From Treponema sp. (GTDB lineage Bacteria > Spirochaetota > Spirochaetia > Treponematales > Treponemataceae), in NCBI GenBank assembly GCA_023231445.1, contig JALNVF010000013.1, positions 1 through 34,548 of the forward strand: a stretch of DNA of 34,548 nucleotides, in the 5' to 3' direction. The translations under genes and the position numbers were made by a program. Below are positions 1-7,772 of the stretch, in pieces; position 1 is the stretch's first letter; each line of letters opens with the position of its first letter. The notes below the pieces were generated by a model, which was not told where the DNA came from, ran no database searches, and saw only the letters and a program-made list of their open reading frames with translations.

Positions 1-720
1 AACATTGATAGTGTACCGGTATGTCCTCAATACATCTGTTGCATCGTTCTGGTAATCGCAGAGAATAGCAACTTTTATCCGGAGCGAACGGATGATTCTG
101 AGCAGCGTTTTATCAGGTGCAAAAACCGGAACACCGCGGTACATATGGGTTGTAATAACACCGCTGTTTATGATAAGTGCAGGTTTGTAACCTAAATCAG
201 GTCTGTCGAACATACGGTTAATAACGGTGTCGGCACTTGAACCTGTACAGTAGATAACTGCCGGAAGTCCCCACCATCTGCAGCGGCCGAACGAAAGGCG
301 TGCAATTTCGCGTGCAGTTGGAAGAATTATAGTCGCAACAGGTACGGCAAGAAGCAGCGCTATGGCAACTGCAATTTTTTCGGAGTTATTGTCAACAAAA
401 ATACTCAGCGCAATTCCGGTAAAACTGAAGAACGTACAGACACAGAATCGTTTTACTTCCTCAGCCGGCGCTATCATAATTCCCGGATACAGACCTGCAG
501 CATAGAAAACAATGAGAATGAGCGGAAGATAAATACTGTATGTAACAAATGAACGGAAATTGATGAAAGCATTGTTTACTGCATTTATTATAAAAAAGCT
601 TATTCCGATACAGAGCATCAGAGCAAGCGCATCAACAATCATAAGAACAAGACCTGACAGAAACGAACTTGTACGGTGAAAATGCTCTTTATAATACGGG
701 AGGAATTCTTCGTTTGTCAT
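1..720 (-). CDS. wbaP: WbaP-type undecaprenyl-phosphate sugar phosphotransferase, N-terminal part (gene cut by left edge)
   Basis: The frame starts with ATG at 720 and stays open to the left edge, giving about 240 N-terminal residues. Several hydrophobic segments come first, then a YAAGLYPGIMIAPAEEVKR stretch, and later RWWGLPAVIYCTGS. Both match the membrane and CoA-binding-like regions of WbaP/RfbP proteins, known to move hexose-1-phosphate from a UDP-sugar to undecaprenyl phosphate and so start repeat-unit synthesis. The catalytic sugar-transferase domain would lie beyond the edge and cannot be checked. It is the last gene seen in Unit A, 47 bases after the stop of a GT4 gene. The ribosome site is weak. 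The membrane architecture also fits a WcaJ-like enzyme, so donor specificity (galactose or glucose) is not determined. Confidence 0.85.
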   Translation of the reverse strand, partial: MTNEEFLPYYKEHFHRTSSFLSGLVLMIVDALALMLCIGISFFIINAVNNAFINFRSFVTYSIYLPLILIVFYAAGLYPGIMIAPAEEVKRFCVCTFFSFTGIALSIFVDNNSEKIAVAIALLLAVPVATIILPTAREIARLSFGRCRWWGLPAVIYCTGSSADTVINRMFDRPDLGYKPALIINSGVITTHMYRGVPVFAPDKTLLRIIRSLRIKVAILCDYQNDATDVLRTYRYTINV

Positions 721-767
721 AAAAACCAGCTATTCATTGTATATTAAAGAGAAAAGACTGTCTATAG

Positions 768-1892
768 TTACAAATTCAGGTTGGCAGTTACTCGTTCAAC
801 TGTACTGCTGACAGCAGATTTAAATTCGGTAATAAAACGTTCTTCCGAAAAAGATACGGCATGCGCTGCAATGATTCGACCGTCAAATGCATCCGATTCT
901 TCAAGCTTTTCAAATTCTCTGACTGCCTGTACGACGGAATCAACTGTCTGTTCTTTAAAGAACACACCGGTTTTACCTGCCTTGACCGTTTCGCACGCAC
1001 CGCCTTTACCGAACGCTATGACGGGGCGTCCGCATGCCTGCGCTTCAAGCGGAACAAGGCCAAAATCTTCTTCTGCACAGAAAATAAGTGCACGGCATTT
1101 CTGCAGGTACACGCGGAGGACTTCATCACTTACACGCCCTGTGAATGTTATGGTACTGCATCCTCCGGCGAGTTTTTTCAGGTTTTTATTTTCAGGACCG
1201 GAACCGATTACAACAAGTTTTCTTCCAAGCGACATGCAGGCCTGTACTGCAAGATCCATCCGTTTATACGGAACAAGCCGTGAGAATGCAACATAAAAAT
1301 CTTCATACCGGAAATCGGCAGGAAAAAAACGACGCGTATTTACGGGCGAATAAATCACCTGCGCATCTCTGTTCCAGTATTTTTTGATGCGGCGTGCAAT
1401 GTAATTAGAATTTGCCACAAGCGTATCTATCCGCTGACTTGAAATATAATCCCACTGGCGTATACCGCCCATCCATTTATTCATGAAATGCCTGACGAGG
1501 GCATTGCTCCGTTTCTGGTATTCGAAGAAAAGATCCCACGCGTAGCGCATCGGTGTGTGGATATATGCGATCTGCGGCACGGAAGGAGGGGTAATAACCC
1601 CCTTTGCACAGCATGACGAACTGCAGATTACTAAATCGTAGCCGGTGAAATCGAACGATTCGACCGCCTTAGGCATAAACGTAAGAAGCTTTGTGTATAT
1701 GCGCGGCGCAAACGGAATCTTCTGCAGCGGGCTTGTGTAGATTTTATTATTCCGGAAATGATTACCTATACGTTTTTTATCGTAGACAAGTGTGAAAATA
1801 TCTGCGTCAGGATATATACGGAGCAGTAGTTCCACGAACGTTTCTGCTCCTCCGTAGCTTGTAAGCCAGTCATGAACAATTGCAACTTTCAT
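768..1892 (-). CDS. GT4-family glycosyltransferase
   Basis: A 374-residue protein starting MKVAIVHDWLTSYGGAE, the classic GT-B N-terminus with a glycine-rich acceptor-side loop. The C-terminal half carries AFSRLVPYKRMDLA and an E-x7-E motif in EDFGLVPLE, as in retaining GT4 enzymes that use nucleotide sugars in the cytoplasm. I chose the ATG at 1892 because an upstream extension to 1970 has no family similarity and would run into the preceding gene; from 1892 it begins 5 bases after the stop of hddC-gmhB. The protein resembles the WbaZ-like mannosyl or related transferases commonly found beside wbaP. Lying between the heptose genes and wbaP, it may add an early sugar, possibly heptose or mannose; that is inference. 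Confidence 0.9.
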   Translation of the reverse strand: MKVAIVHDWLTSYGGAETFVELLLRIYPDADIFTLVYDKKRIGNHFRNNKIYTSPLQKIPFAPRIYTKLLTFMPKAVESFDFTGYDLVICSSSCCAKGVITPPSVPQIAYIHTPMRYAWDLFFEYQKRSNALVRHFMNKWMGGIRQWDYISSQRIDTLVANSNYIARRIKKYWNRDAQVIYSPVNTRRFFPADFRYEDFYVAFSRLVPYKRMDLAVQACMSLGRKLVVIGSGPENKNLKKLAGGCSTITFTGRVSDEVLRVYLQKCRALIFCAEEDFGLVPLEAQACGRPVIAFGKGGACETVKAGKTGVFFKEQTVDSVVQAVREFEKLEESDAFDGRIIAAHAVSFSEERFITEFKSAVSSTVERVTANLNL

Positions 1893-1897
1893 CGTAA

Positions 1898-3184
1898 TTA
1901 CCTTACTAACGTGTTTTGAACAAAGTCCTGAAGTGTAAAGGAACCGGAAACCTGTACGCTTCCTTTGCATCCTGCGTTTTGTCCCGCCTCTACGTCGCGT
2001 TTACTGTCTCCTGCCATATATGACAGGGAAAGATCAATATTAAAGTCTGCGGCCGCCTTAAGCAGCATGCCGGGGTTTGGTTTACGGCATGTGCAGCTGC
2101 ATTTATATGCAGGCCGTTCTCCGGGGAAACCCCTGTCGGGATGATGCGGACAGAAATACAGCGCGTCGATGTATGCACCTTCTTTCCCCAGCAGAGTTTC
2201 AAGTTTGCTGTTTATTTCCTGCAGCTGTTCGAACGTCAGTTCACCGCGCGCAATTACCGGCTGATTCGTGACGACGACTGCAAGGTATCCCGACTCGTTT
2301 ATTTTCCGTACGGCATCGGCCGCACCGGGAATAAGTTCCATTTTATCTATGTCAGTAAGAAACCCCACATCTTTATTCAGTGTTCCGTCCCTGTCAAGAA
2401 ATACGGCCTTCTGTTTATGCGAAAGATTCCGCTGTTCCACCAGACCTGTTCTCAGATCTTTTTCAACCTGATAATACCGGTCAGGCGTGCCCATATCCTT
2501 AATATATTCCGGCGTGTCGTATGCATAAATATGTCCCGCAGGTACGAGCGGTTTCAGAATGTCGCGGTCAAGGTCAATTTTTTCCTGGGTAAGCGATTTT
2601 GCCGCTTCCGCAAGAAGCTTCGGGGAAATAAGTTCTATTCCTGCATTTACCCGGTTCGTATACCAGCAGCGTTCGTCTTCCTTGTTCATCCAGCGTACGA
2701 CTTTATGACTGTCGTGCGGCATACCGCCCGCTGTTTCAGGCGGTACAATTTCAGTAACCAGAAGCGAGCTGTCGTACGGATGTCCGTTCGGATGCGCCAT
2801 CAGAGACGCCCACGCGCCATGCTTCTTATGAAACGCACTGAAACGGTTAAAATCTATGTCGAATATGGTATCTCCGCACAACAGCAGAAAATCATCCGTA
2901 AGGTCAGAAATTTTGTACAGTGCACCGGCGGTTCCGAGCGGAATTGTTTCATCATAATATGAAATATGAACACCGAACCCGCTGCCGTCTCCGAAATACT
3001 CACGTATAAAATGCCCCAGATGTCCGATAACAAGTGTAATGTCCGTAAGACCGTTACACTTCAGACAGTCAATCTGGTATTCGAGTATCGGTTTTCCGCA
3101 TATGCGTATCATCGGCTTGGGAATGTCGCTTGCAACAGACGCAATACGTGTTCCTTTACCGCCTGCCATAATTACCGTTTTCAT
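1898..3184 (-). CDS. hddC-gmhB: Fusion: heptose-1-phosphate guanylyltransferase (HddC) + heptose-1,7-bisphosphate 7-phosphatase (GmhB)
   Basis: A 428-residue two-domain protein. Residues 1 to about 240 are a nucleotidyltransferase: MKTVIMAGGKGTR, IPKPMI, and LCGDTIFD for metal binding, matching HddC, which makes GDP-heptose from GTP and heptose 1-phosphate. Residues about 258-428 are a HAD phosphatase: FLDRDGTLN with aspartates 264 and 266, TNQPVIARG, a CPHHPDRG...CSCTCRKPNPG zinc-loop pattern typical of GmhB, and MAGDSKRDVEAG. The fusion thus joins the last two steps of GDP-D-glycero-alpha-D-manno-heptose synthesis. The ATG overlaps the preceding gmhA stop by one base (TAATG), which suggests translational coupling. 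Such fusions occur elsewhere. The sugar and nucleotide specificity is inferred from the neighbouring hddA and gmhA; on its own the N-terminal domain could be another sugar nucleotidyltransferase. Confidence 0.9.
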   Translation of the reverse strand: MKTVIMAGGKGTRIASVASDIPKPMIRICGKPILEYQIDCLKCNGLTDITLVIGHLGHFIREYFGDGSGFGVHISYYDETIPLGTAGALYKISDLTDDFLLLCGDTIFDIDFNRFSAFHKKHGAWASLMAHPNGHPYDSSLLVTEIVPPETAGGMPHDSHKVVRWMNKEDERCWYTNRVNAGIELISPKLLAEAAKSLTQEKIDLDRDILKPLVPAGHIYAYDTPEYIKDMGTPDRYYQVEKDLRTGLVEQRNLSHKQKAVFLDRDGTLNKDVGFLTDIDKMELIPGAADAVRKINESGYLAVVVTNQPVIARGELTFEQLQEINSKLETLLGKEGAYIDALYFCPHHPDRGFPGERPAYKCSCTCRKPNPGMLLKAAADFNIDLSLSYMAGDSKRDVEAGQNAGCKGSVQVSGSFTLQDFVQNTLVR

Positions 3185-3813
3185 TAGAAGAACCGTTCCT
3201 CCAGCTGAAGGCAGAGCGCATGGTATACAGGAAGGTGAAGTTCCTGAATTTTAAATGTCTCGTCTTCCGGCACAACGATCGCAGCGTCTGCAAGTTTTGC
3301 AATTTTACCGCCCGTCTTTCCGGACAGTGCAACAGTCTTAAGTCCTTTAGCCTTCGCCACAACCATGGCATAGACGACATCCTTGGAGTTTCCGCTCGTG
3401 GAAATACCAAGGAACACGTCTCCTTGTACGCCGTATCCATTCACCTGCTGCGCAAACATGACGTTGCCGTCGACGTCGTTAAGGCTTGCTGTCATAAGAG
3501 CCGTCTGGTTACACAGCGAAATTGCCGGAAGTGCACCCTGCAGTTTGTCGGCAAGATACGCGCCCGTATCCGGATCTATTGTTACCAGCTCGTCAAGAAA
3601 ACTCTGTGCCGGCGTGCGTTTTTTTATAAAACTCTTTAAAAGTTCCCCGCAGATATGGTCGCTGTCCGCACAGCTTCCGCCGTTCCCTGCAATAAGCAGT
3701 TTCCCGCCGTGCGCATAGGAGTCTTCTAGCAGCCCGTATGATTTTCTGATGTCCTTTTCACAGACGGCAAGGGCAGGGTACCGTTTTATAAGTTCTTCAA
3801 TATGATCAGTCAT
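3184..3813 (-). CDS. gmhA: Sedoheptulose-7-phosphate isomerase (phosphoheptose isomerase)
   Basis: A 209-residue SIS-domain protein. It contains LIAGNGGSCADSDHICGEL near residues 40-58 and GISTSGNSKDVVYAM around residue 135, both characteristic of GmhA, which converts sedoheptulose 7-phosphate to D-glycero-D-manno-heptose 7-phosphate in the cytoplasm. Length is slightly above the usual 190-200. A GGAGG ribosome site lies at 3823-3827, eight bases... more exactly nine bases before the ATG. It is the first step of the heptose pathway; hddA lies just upstream and hddC-gmhB overlaps its stop. Together the three genes cover all four enzymatic activities without needing genes elsewhere. Confidence 0.93.
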   Translation of the reverse strand: MTDHIEELIKRYPALAVCEKDIRKSYGLLEDSYAHGGKLLIAGNGGSCADSDHICGELLKSFIKKRTPAQSFLDELVTIDPDTGAYLADKLQGALPAISLCNQTALMTASLNDVDGNVMFAQQVNGYGVQGDVFLGISTSGNSKDVVYAMVVAKAKGLKTVALSGKTGGKIAKLADAAIVVPEDETFKIQELHLPVYHALCLQLEERFF

Positions 3814-3850
3814 TGTATGTAACCTCCGAAAATAAGTTCAGAAAACATTC

Positions 3851-4852
3851 TCAGCGTTCGGCCGTATAATCTTCCGGGTTATAGAAAATTATTTTTGTAC
3901 CGTCATTTTCAAATTTGAACGGAACGTACAGCTGGTCTTTCAGGGCATTCCGTACATTATCCTGTTTATCGGACGGAACGTAGAACAGCAGAAATCCGCC
4001 TCCGCCGGCACCCAGAAGCTTTCCTCCGAGCGCACCGGCCTTCATTGCCGTTTCGTACTGTTCGTCGATTGATCCCGTGGAAATACCGGATGAAATACCC
4101 CGTTTAAGCCGCCACGTATAGTCGAGCAGGCGGCCGAAGTCGTCAAGATCGGCATCTTTATTAACAAGCACCTGTTCAGCTTTATCGACAAGCCCGTACA
4201 TTTCAATAAGCTGATGCGTTTTGTCCTTCATCGATTTCTCAGTATTTTTCTGGATATCGGATGAAAAGCGCGAGAAACCGGTAAAGAAGAGCATAAGATG
4301 ATCGTTCAGAAGTTTTTTCCGCTCAGGAGCAATAATAACCGGATTCACGGTATAGCCTTCCGCCGAAAAGTTAATACGGTTAAAACCGCCGAACGAAGCT
4401 GCTATCTGGTCCTGCACACCGCCGGCTTCCGCACAGAGTGTACGTTCAAGATAGATTGCGTCGTCGGCAAGTTTCCGCTTGTCGGCATACTGCCCTTTAA
4501 GTGCGTAAAACGCCTCCAGCATACCAACGGCGAATGATGAACTCGTTCCCAGCCCGCTGCGTGCCGGCAGGTCGCTTTCATATGTAAGGCGGAGTTCGTG
4601 CATATCAAGCCACTGCATTGCATTCCGTATGGCAGGATGCTGAATTTCGTCATAGCTGTTCACATACTCGGTTTTTGAATAGGTGAGGTGCGTCCTGTAA
4701 TCAAAGAAACGCGGAAGGTGGCGTACGGTAACGTAGCAGTACTTGTCAAATGTTGTGGAGAGCACGGCACCGCCGTGTTCGTTGTAAAATCCTGAAAAAT
4801 CAGTTCCGCCGCCGAAAAAAGACATGCGGAACGGTGTCTGAGTAATAATCAT
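3851..4852 (-). CDS. hddA: D-glycero-alpha-D-manno-heptose 7-phosphate kinase (GHMP family)
   Basis: A 333-residue GHMP kinase beginning MIITQTPFRMSFFGGGTDF. It has the ATP-binding motif RSGLGTSSSFAVG and the C-terminal glycine motif KLLGAGGGGFLLFY. HddA phosphorylates heptose 7-phosphate at C1, giving the alpha-1,7-bisphosphate for GDP-heptose synthesis. I chose the ATG at 4852 over an upstream extension to 4987 because the family starts at this motif and the extension overlaps the preceding gene. There is no Shine-Dalgarno-like sequence before it; instead a possible -10 box ends six bases before the ATG. The GHMP family also includes fucose kinases and related enzymes, but gmhA and the hddC-gmhB fusion next door favour HddA. 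Confidence 0.9.
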   Translation of the reverse strand: MIITQTPFRMSFFGGGTDFSGFYNEHGGAVLSTTFDKYCYVTVRHLPRFFDYRTHLTYSKTEYVNSYDEIQHPAIRNAMQWLDMHELRLTYESDLPARSGLGTSSSFAVGMLEAFYALKGQYADKRKLADDAIYLERTLCAEAGGVQDQIAASFGGFNRINFSAEGYTVNPVIIAPERKKLLNDHLMLFFTGFSRFSSDIQKNTEKSMKDKTHQLIEMYGLVDKAEQVLVNKDADLDDFGRLLDYTWRLKRGISSGISTGSIDEQYETAMKAGALGGKLLGAGGGGFLLFYVPSDKQDNVRNALKDQLYVPFKFENDGTKIIFYNPEDYTAER

Positions 4853-4858
4853 TTTATT

Positions 4859-4887
4859 ATTGTATATGATATACCGCGAAAAAACAA
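4859..4887 (-). promoter_or_regulatory. Possible promoter before hddA, giving a nearly leaderless transcript
   Basis: Read on the minus strand, TTGTTT (4887-4882) and TACAAT (4864-4859) are separated by 17 bases, in the 35-base gap between the GT4 stop and the hddA ATG. The -10 box matches consensus at five of six positions but the -35 only at three. Initiation about seven bases downstream would fall at or next to the ATG, consistent with the lack of a ribosome site. Weak evidence taken alone. Confidence 0.3.
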
Positions 4888-5940
4888 TCAGGCACGGTAA
4901 AAGTCTATCCCTGCGGAAATAAGTTCGAATGTATGTCTGAACGAATACAGCCGGGGAATGTTCCGGGGAGAAGGCATCGCTGCACACGACAGCAGTTTTA
5001 ACGCCAGGTCACTGCTGTCTCCGTTTTTAAAAAATGTTACCGGGTACTGCGCATATATTTCCCTGAAAACAGGTATGTCGGAAATGAGCGCATTTGTGCC
5101 GAGTGTCATGGCTTCCAGCGGCGGCAGGCCGAACCCTTCATAAAGAGAGGGCTGAACAAGAAGCGAGGCTTTTTCGTACAGGTGTTTCAGTTCTGTATCG
5201 GATACTTTTCCGGTAAACCTGACAAAACCTTCCGGCATTTTCTCAATATCATGCAGAATAGAATCGTCTCCGGTACGGAAATTGTCGGCATTGCCCGTGA
5301 TCACAAGCTGCGCTGCAAGCCCCTTGTCAAGCGCACTCCTGAAAGCGGGGAGCAGCACATGCAGTCCTTTATGTTTCTTTATGTTACCGACAAAGAGAAT
5401 GCTGCCGTCTTTCTGTACCGTTCCTGAGGTGTCATTCTGCAGCCATGAAGGAACGGCGCTGTACGTCACCACGACAGGTTTTCTGCATTTGAGCAGGCTG
5501 GTAATACGTCCTGCAGAGAATTTTGATACAGTGAAAACGGCACGGGACTTCCGGACCGCACGTTTGTAAAACCATTTACGGACGGCCGTTCCCGTCTTAG
5601 AAGCAAGTCCCGGAACATCAAGAAATACAACGTCGTGTATTGTTGAAAACACCGGAACTCTGATTCCTGACGGAATGTTGCAGTACGGTGTGTAATACGC
5701 ACTGCATTCGTTGATTCTCCGGGAAACAGTCCGGGGAAAGGCTGACAGTTCGCGCAGCGAGAATACTCCTACAGCACAGGGACAGAGTTCCGCATGCGGA
5801 TTATCCGCATATGCGGCAATATCTTCTCCGCGTCCTATGAGCAGACAGGTGTACTTTTCCAGAAAGAGCGGAATGAGTTCGGCAATGTATGTTCCTATGC
5901 CGCCCGTTCCGAGCATACGGCAGTCGACTGCAAGTTTCAT
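4888..5940 (-). CDS. GT4-family glycosyltransferase
   Basis: A 350-residue GT-B enzyme. The N-terminus has MKLAVDCRMLGTGGIGTYI, a glycine-rich acceptor loop. The centre carries ILFVGNIKKHKGLHVLLPAF, and the C-terminal domain has the E-x7-E motif in EGFGLPPLEAMTLG, all typical of retaining GT4 glycosyltransferases. Its start lies one base after the stop of the cytidylyltransferase/PLP fusion gene, so it is co-transcribed with it. The donor sugar cannot be told from sequence; mannosyl- or heptosyltransferase are possibilities given the heptose genes that follow. Confidence 0.88.
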   Translation of the reverse strand: MKLAVDCRMLGTGGIGTYIAELIPLFLEKYTCLLIGRGEDIAAYADNPHAELCPCAVGVFSLRELSAFPRTVSRRINECSAYYTPYCNIPSGIRVPVFSTIHDVVFLDVPGLASKTGTAVRKWFYKRAVRKSRAVFTVSKFSAGRITSLLKCRKPVVVTYSAVPSWLQNDTSGTVQKDGSILFVGNIKKHKGLHVLLPAFRSALDKGLAAQLVITGNADNFRTGDDSILHDIEKMPEGFVRFTGKVSDTELKHLYEKASLLVQPSLYEGFGLPPLEAMTLGTNALISDIPVFREIYAQYPVTFFKNGDSSDLALKLLSCAAMPSPRNIPRLYSFRHTFELISAGIDFYRA

Positions 5941-5941
5941 T

Positions 5942-7771
5942 TTATTTTACCAGTTTCTTCAAAGCGTCAAGCAGCATAGTGTTGTCTGACTCGTTCCGTA
6001 CTGCAAGTCTGATATACCGGCCGTCTTCAAAACATTTCTTTGAAGAAAGATCCTTAATGAAAATATTATATTTTTCAAGCAGGTCGACCGTCAGTTTTCC
6101 CGCTTTGACCTTTCCGTCAAGCCTGCACAGCACAAAGTTCGCTTCACTCGGAAAAACGGTAATACCGCTGATTCCTGCAAGTTCACGGCAGAATCTTGCC
6201 CGTTCGGCGGCTATTGCGTCGCATGCGGAAGCATATGCCTTGCTGTATTTGTCGTAGATCTGAAGAAAGTATTCGGCGAACGAATTGATGTTCCATATTG
6301 CGTTCGTCCTGCGGATTTTCGTAATATAGTCTGTATCAGCACATGCAAGAACACCCAGACGGAGTCCCGGCACCCCATAACTCTTGCTTATCGACTTTAT
6401 GACGACAAGATTGGGATTTGCCGTAAGTATGTCCTCGGAAAGAAGCGTGTACCGTTTATTCTTTTCTGCAAAGTCGATGAACGATTCGTCAAATATGAGC
6501 ACTGCGTTCTGTTTACGCAGTGAGGTACAGAGCGAAAGAACATCTTTTTTACTGATAAAGTTTCCCGACGGATTATCGGGATTTATGAGCAGTACTGCCT
6601 GAACCTGTTCCTTTTCTGCCGTTTTACTGATGTCTCCGGCAGTATACGCAAATGTTTCTTTATTTACGGAAACAGGGACGACGGACGCATGAGCGAACCG
6701 CTCGGGATATTCGTTGAACGTCGGGTAGGGGACGGCAACTTTCCCGCTGAGCATGCCGCCCAGAGACGAAATAAGTTCAGCCGCTCCGTTGCCCACAACA
6801 ATATGTTCCGGGAGCACGTTGAAAATCTTTGAGGCCAGCAGGCTTTCCTGTGCGGCTCCGCTCGGATACTGCGTCAGAAGCGTTTTAAAACTAGCCGTAA
6901 GCTCACTTACCATTTTCTCCGGAGGAAAATACGGATTAACCAGATAGCAAAAATCCTTCATCTGTGGGAAACGCCAGTATCCGCCGTACCGTTTCTGGAG
7001 CAGTGAAAGTTTCTCCTTTCCTTTTGCAAAACGGTTTTCAGCGATTGCAAGATCCGCGGGATCGTCTATTTCGTACCATTCGTTTCCCTGAACAACAAGC
7101 CCTTTAAGCGTTGAAGCGGAAAGAAACGAAAGAACTTTCAGTACCTGTTCGTAATATTCGTTCTTGCCGAACGCCTTCTGGTACGCTTCAAGAAACGGCA
7201 CATAATACTGCCGGGAAAAATCGGCTGAAAATTTGTAAATATTCACCGTCTTGTAATAGTTTTTCGTATCTTCCCAGTTAAAGTGAGCTTTGTCGAGCAT
7301 GCCGGTGATATTGTTTTTTTCATCAAGCAGCGTGCACGTTCCGTCCATCCACGATTCAAACGGAGAGACAACAGCAAGATTTTTTTCCGGGCTTGTAATA
7401 AGTCTTGTTATAAGGGACGGATTGAATATAATGTCGCTTTCAAGAAGCAGCGTGTCGTCTTTCGTCATTTCACTGCGTGCAAGGAAAAGAGAATAGATAT
7501 TATTCGTCTTATCGTAAACCGGATTTTCGATAAATTCAATTTTCATGCCGTTTAGATTCGACTGGTTAAATTTTTCTGCAATAAAATCCTTAAGAATTTG
7601 TCCTTTGTATCCTACTACTACGACAAGCCTGTTTACGTTATTGGAAGCGAGCGATTCGATCGTATATTCGATAAGGGTTTTTCCATTGACCGGAACCATG
7701 CACTTTGTGGCTTCTTTCGTGTACCGTCCAAGACGCTTTCCCATACCTGCTGCAAGAATAACTGCCTGCAT
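5942..7771 (-). CDS. Fusion: LicC-like nucleotidyltransferase + class I/II PLP-dependent enzyme (HisC/CobD-like)
   Basis: A 609-residue bifunctional protein. Residues 1 to about 250 are a sugar/choline-phosphate nucleotidyltransferase domain: MQAVILAAGMGKRLG, lysines in TKEATKCMVPVNGK, NNIYSLFLAR at 90-99 as in LicC-type CTP:phosphocholine cytidylyltransferases, an ESDIIF acidic motif and EIDD at 234-237. Residues about 270-609 are a fold-type-I PLP domain: NPDNPSG (397-403), FDES (427-430), and SISKSYGVPGLRLG with the Schiff-base lysine at 463. The second domain resembles HisC or the threonine-phosphate decarboxylase CobD. A possible job is to make a phospho-amino-alcohol (such as ethanolamine phosphate) or amino compound and activate it as a CDP derivative. 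It lies one base from the TagF-like gene, which fits a supplier-user pair. A good AAGGAAGG-like ribosome site precedes it. Exact substrates are not known. Confidence 0.82.
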   Translation of the reverse strand: MQAVILAAGMGKRLGRYTKEATKCMVPVNGKTLIEYTIESLASNNVNRLVVVVGYKGQILKDFIAEKFNQSNLNGMKIEFIENPVYDKTNNIYSLFLARSEMTKDDTLLLESDIIFNPSLITRLITSPEKNLAVVSPFESWMDGTCTLLDEKNNITGMLDKAHFNWEDTKNYYKTVNIYKFSADFSRQYYVPFLEAYQKAFGKNEYYEQVLKVLSFLSASTLKGLVVQGNEWYEIDDPADLAIAENRFAKGKEKLSLLQKRYGGYWRFPQMKDFCYLVNPYFPPEKMVSELTASFKTLLTQYPSGAAQESLLASKIFNVLPEHIVVGNGAAELISSLGGMLSGKVAVPYPTFNEYPERFAHASVVPVSVNKETFAYTAGDISKTAEKEQVQAVLLINPDNPSGNFISKKDVLSLCTSLRKQNAVLIFDESFIDFAEKNKRYTLLSEDILTANPNLVVIKSISKSYGVPGLRLGVLACADTDYITKIRRTNAIWNINSFAEYFLQIYDKYSKAYASACDAIAAERARFCRELAGISGITVFPSEANFVLCRLDGKVKAGKLTVDLLEKYNIFIKDLSSKKCFEDGRYIRLAVRNESDNTMLLDALKKLVK

Positions 7772-7772
7772 A

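Noticed and set aside
2141..2962. 273-codon open frame on the plus strand
   Set aside because: It is antisense to hddC-gmhB, rich in Arg, Cys and Phe with no domain pattern, and no ribosome site; a shadow of a strongly supported gene.
5942..7771. Naming the fusion gene pntC (aminoethylphosphonate cytidylyltransferase/transaminase)
   Set aside because: The PLP domain is HisC/CobD-like, not the class V type I remember for the treponemal enzyme, and no phosphonate-forming genes are present here.
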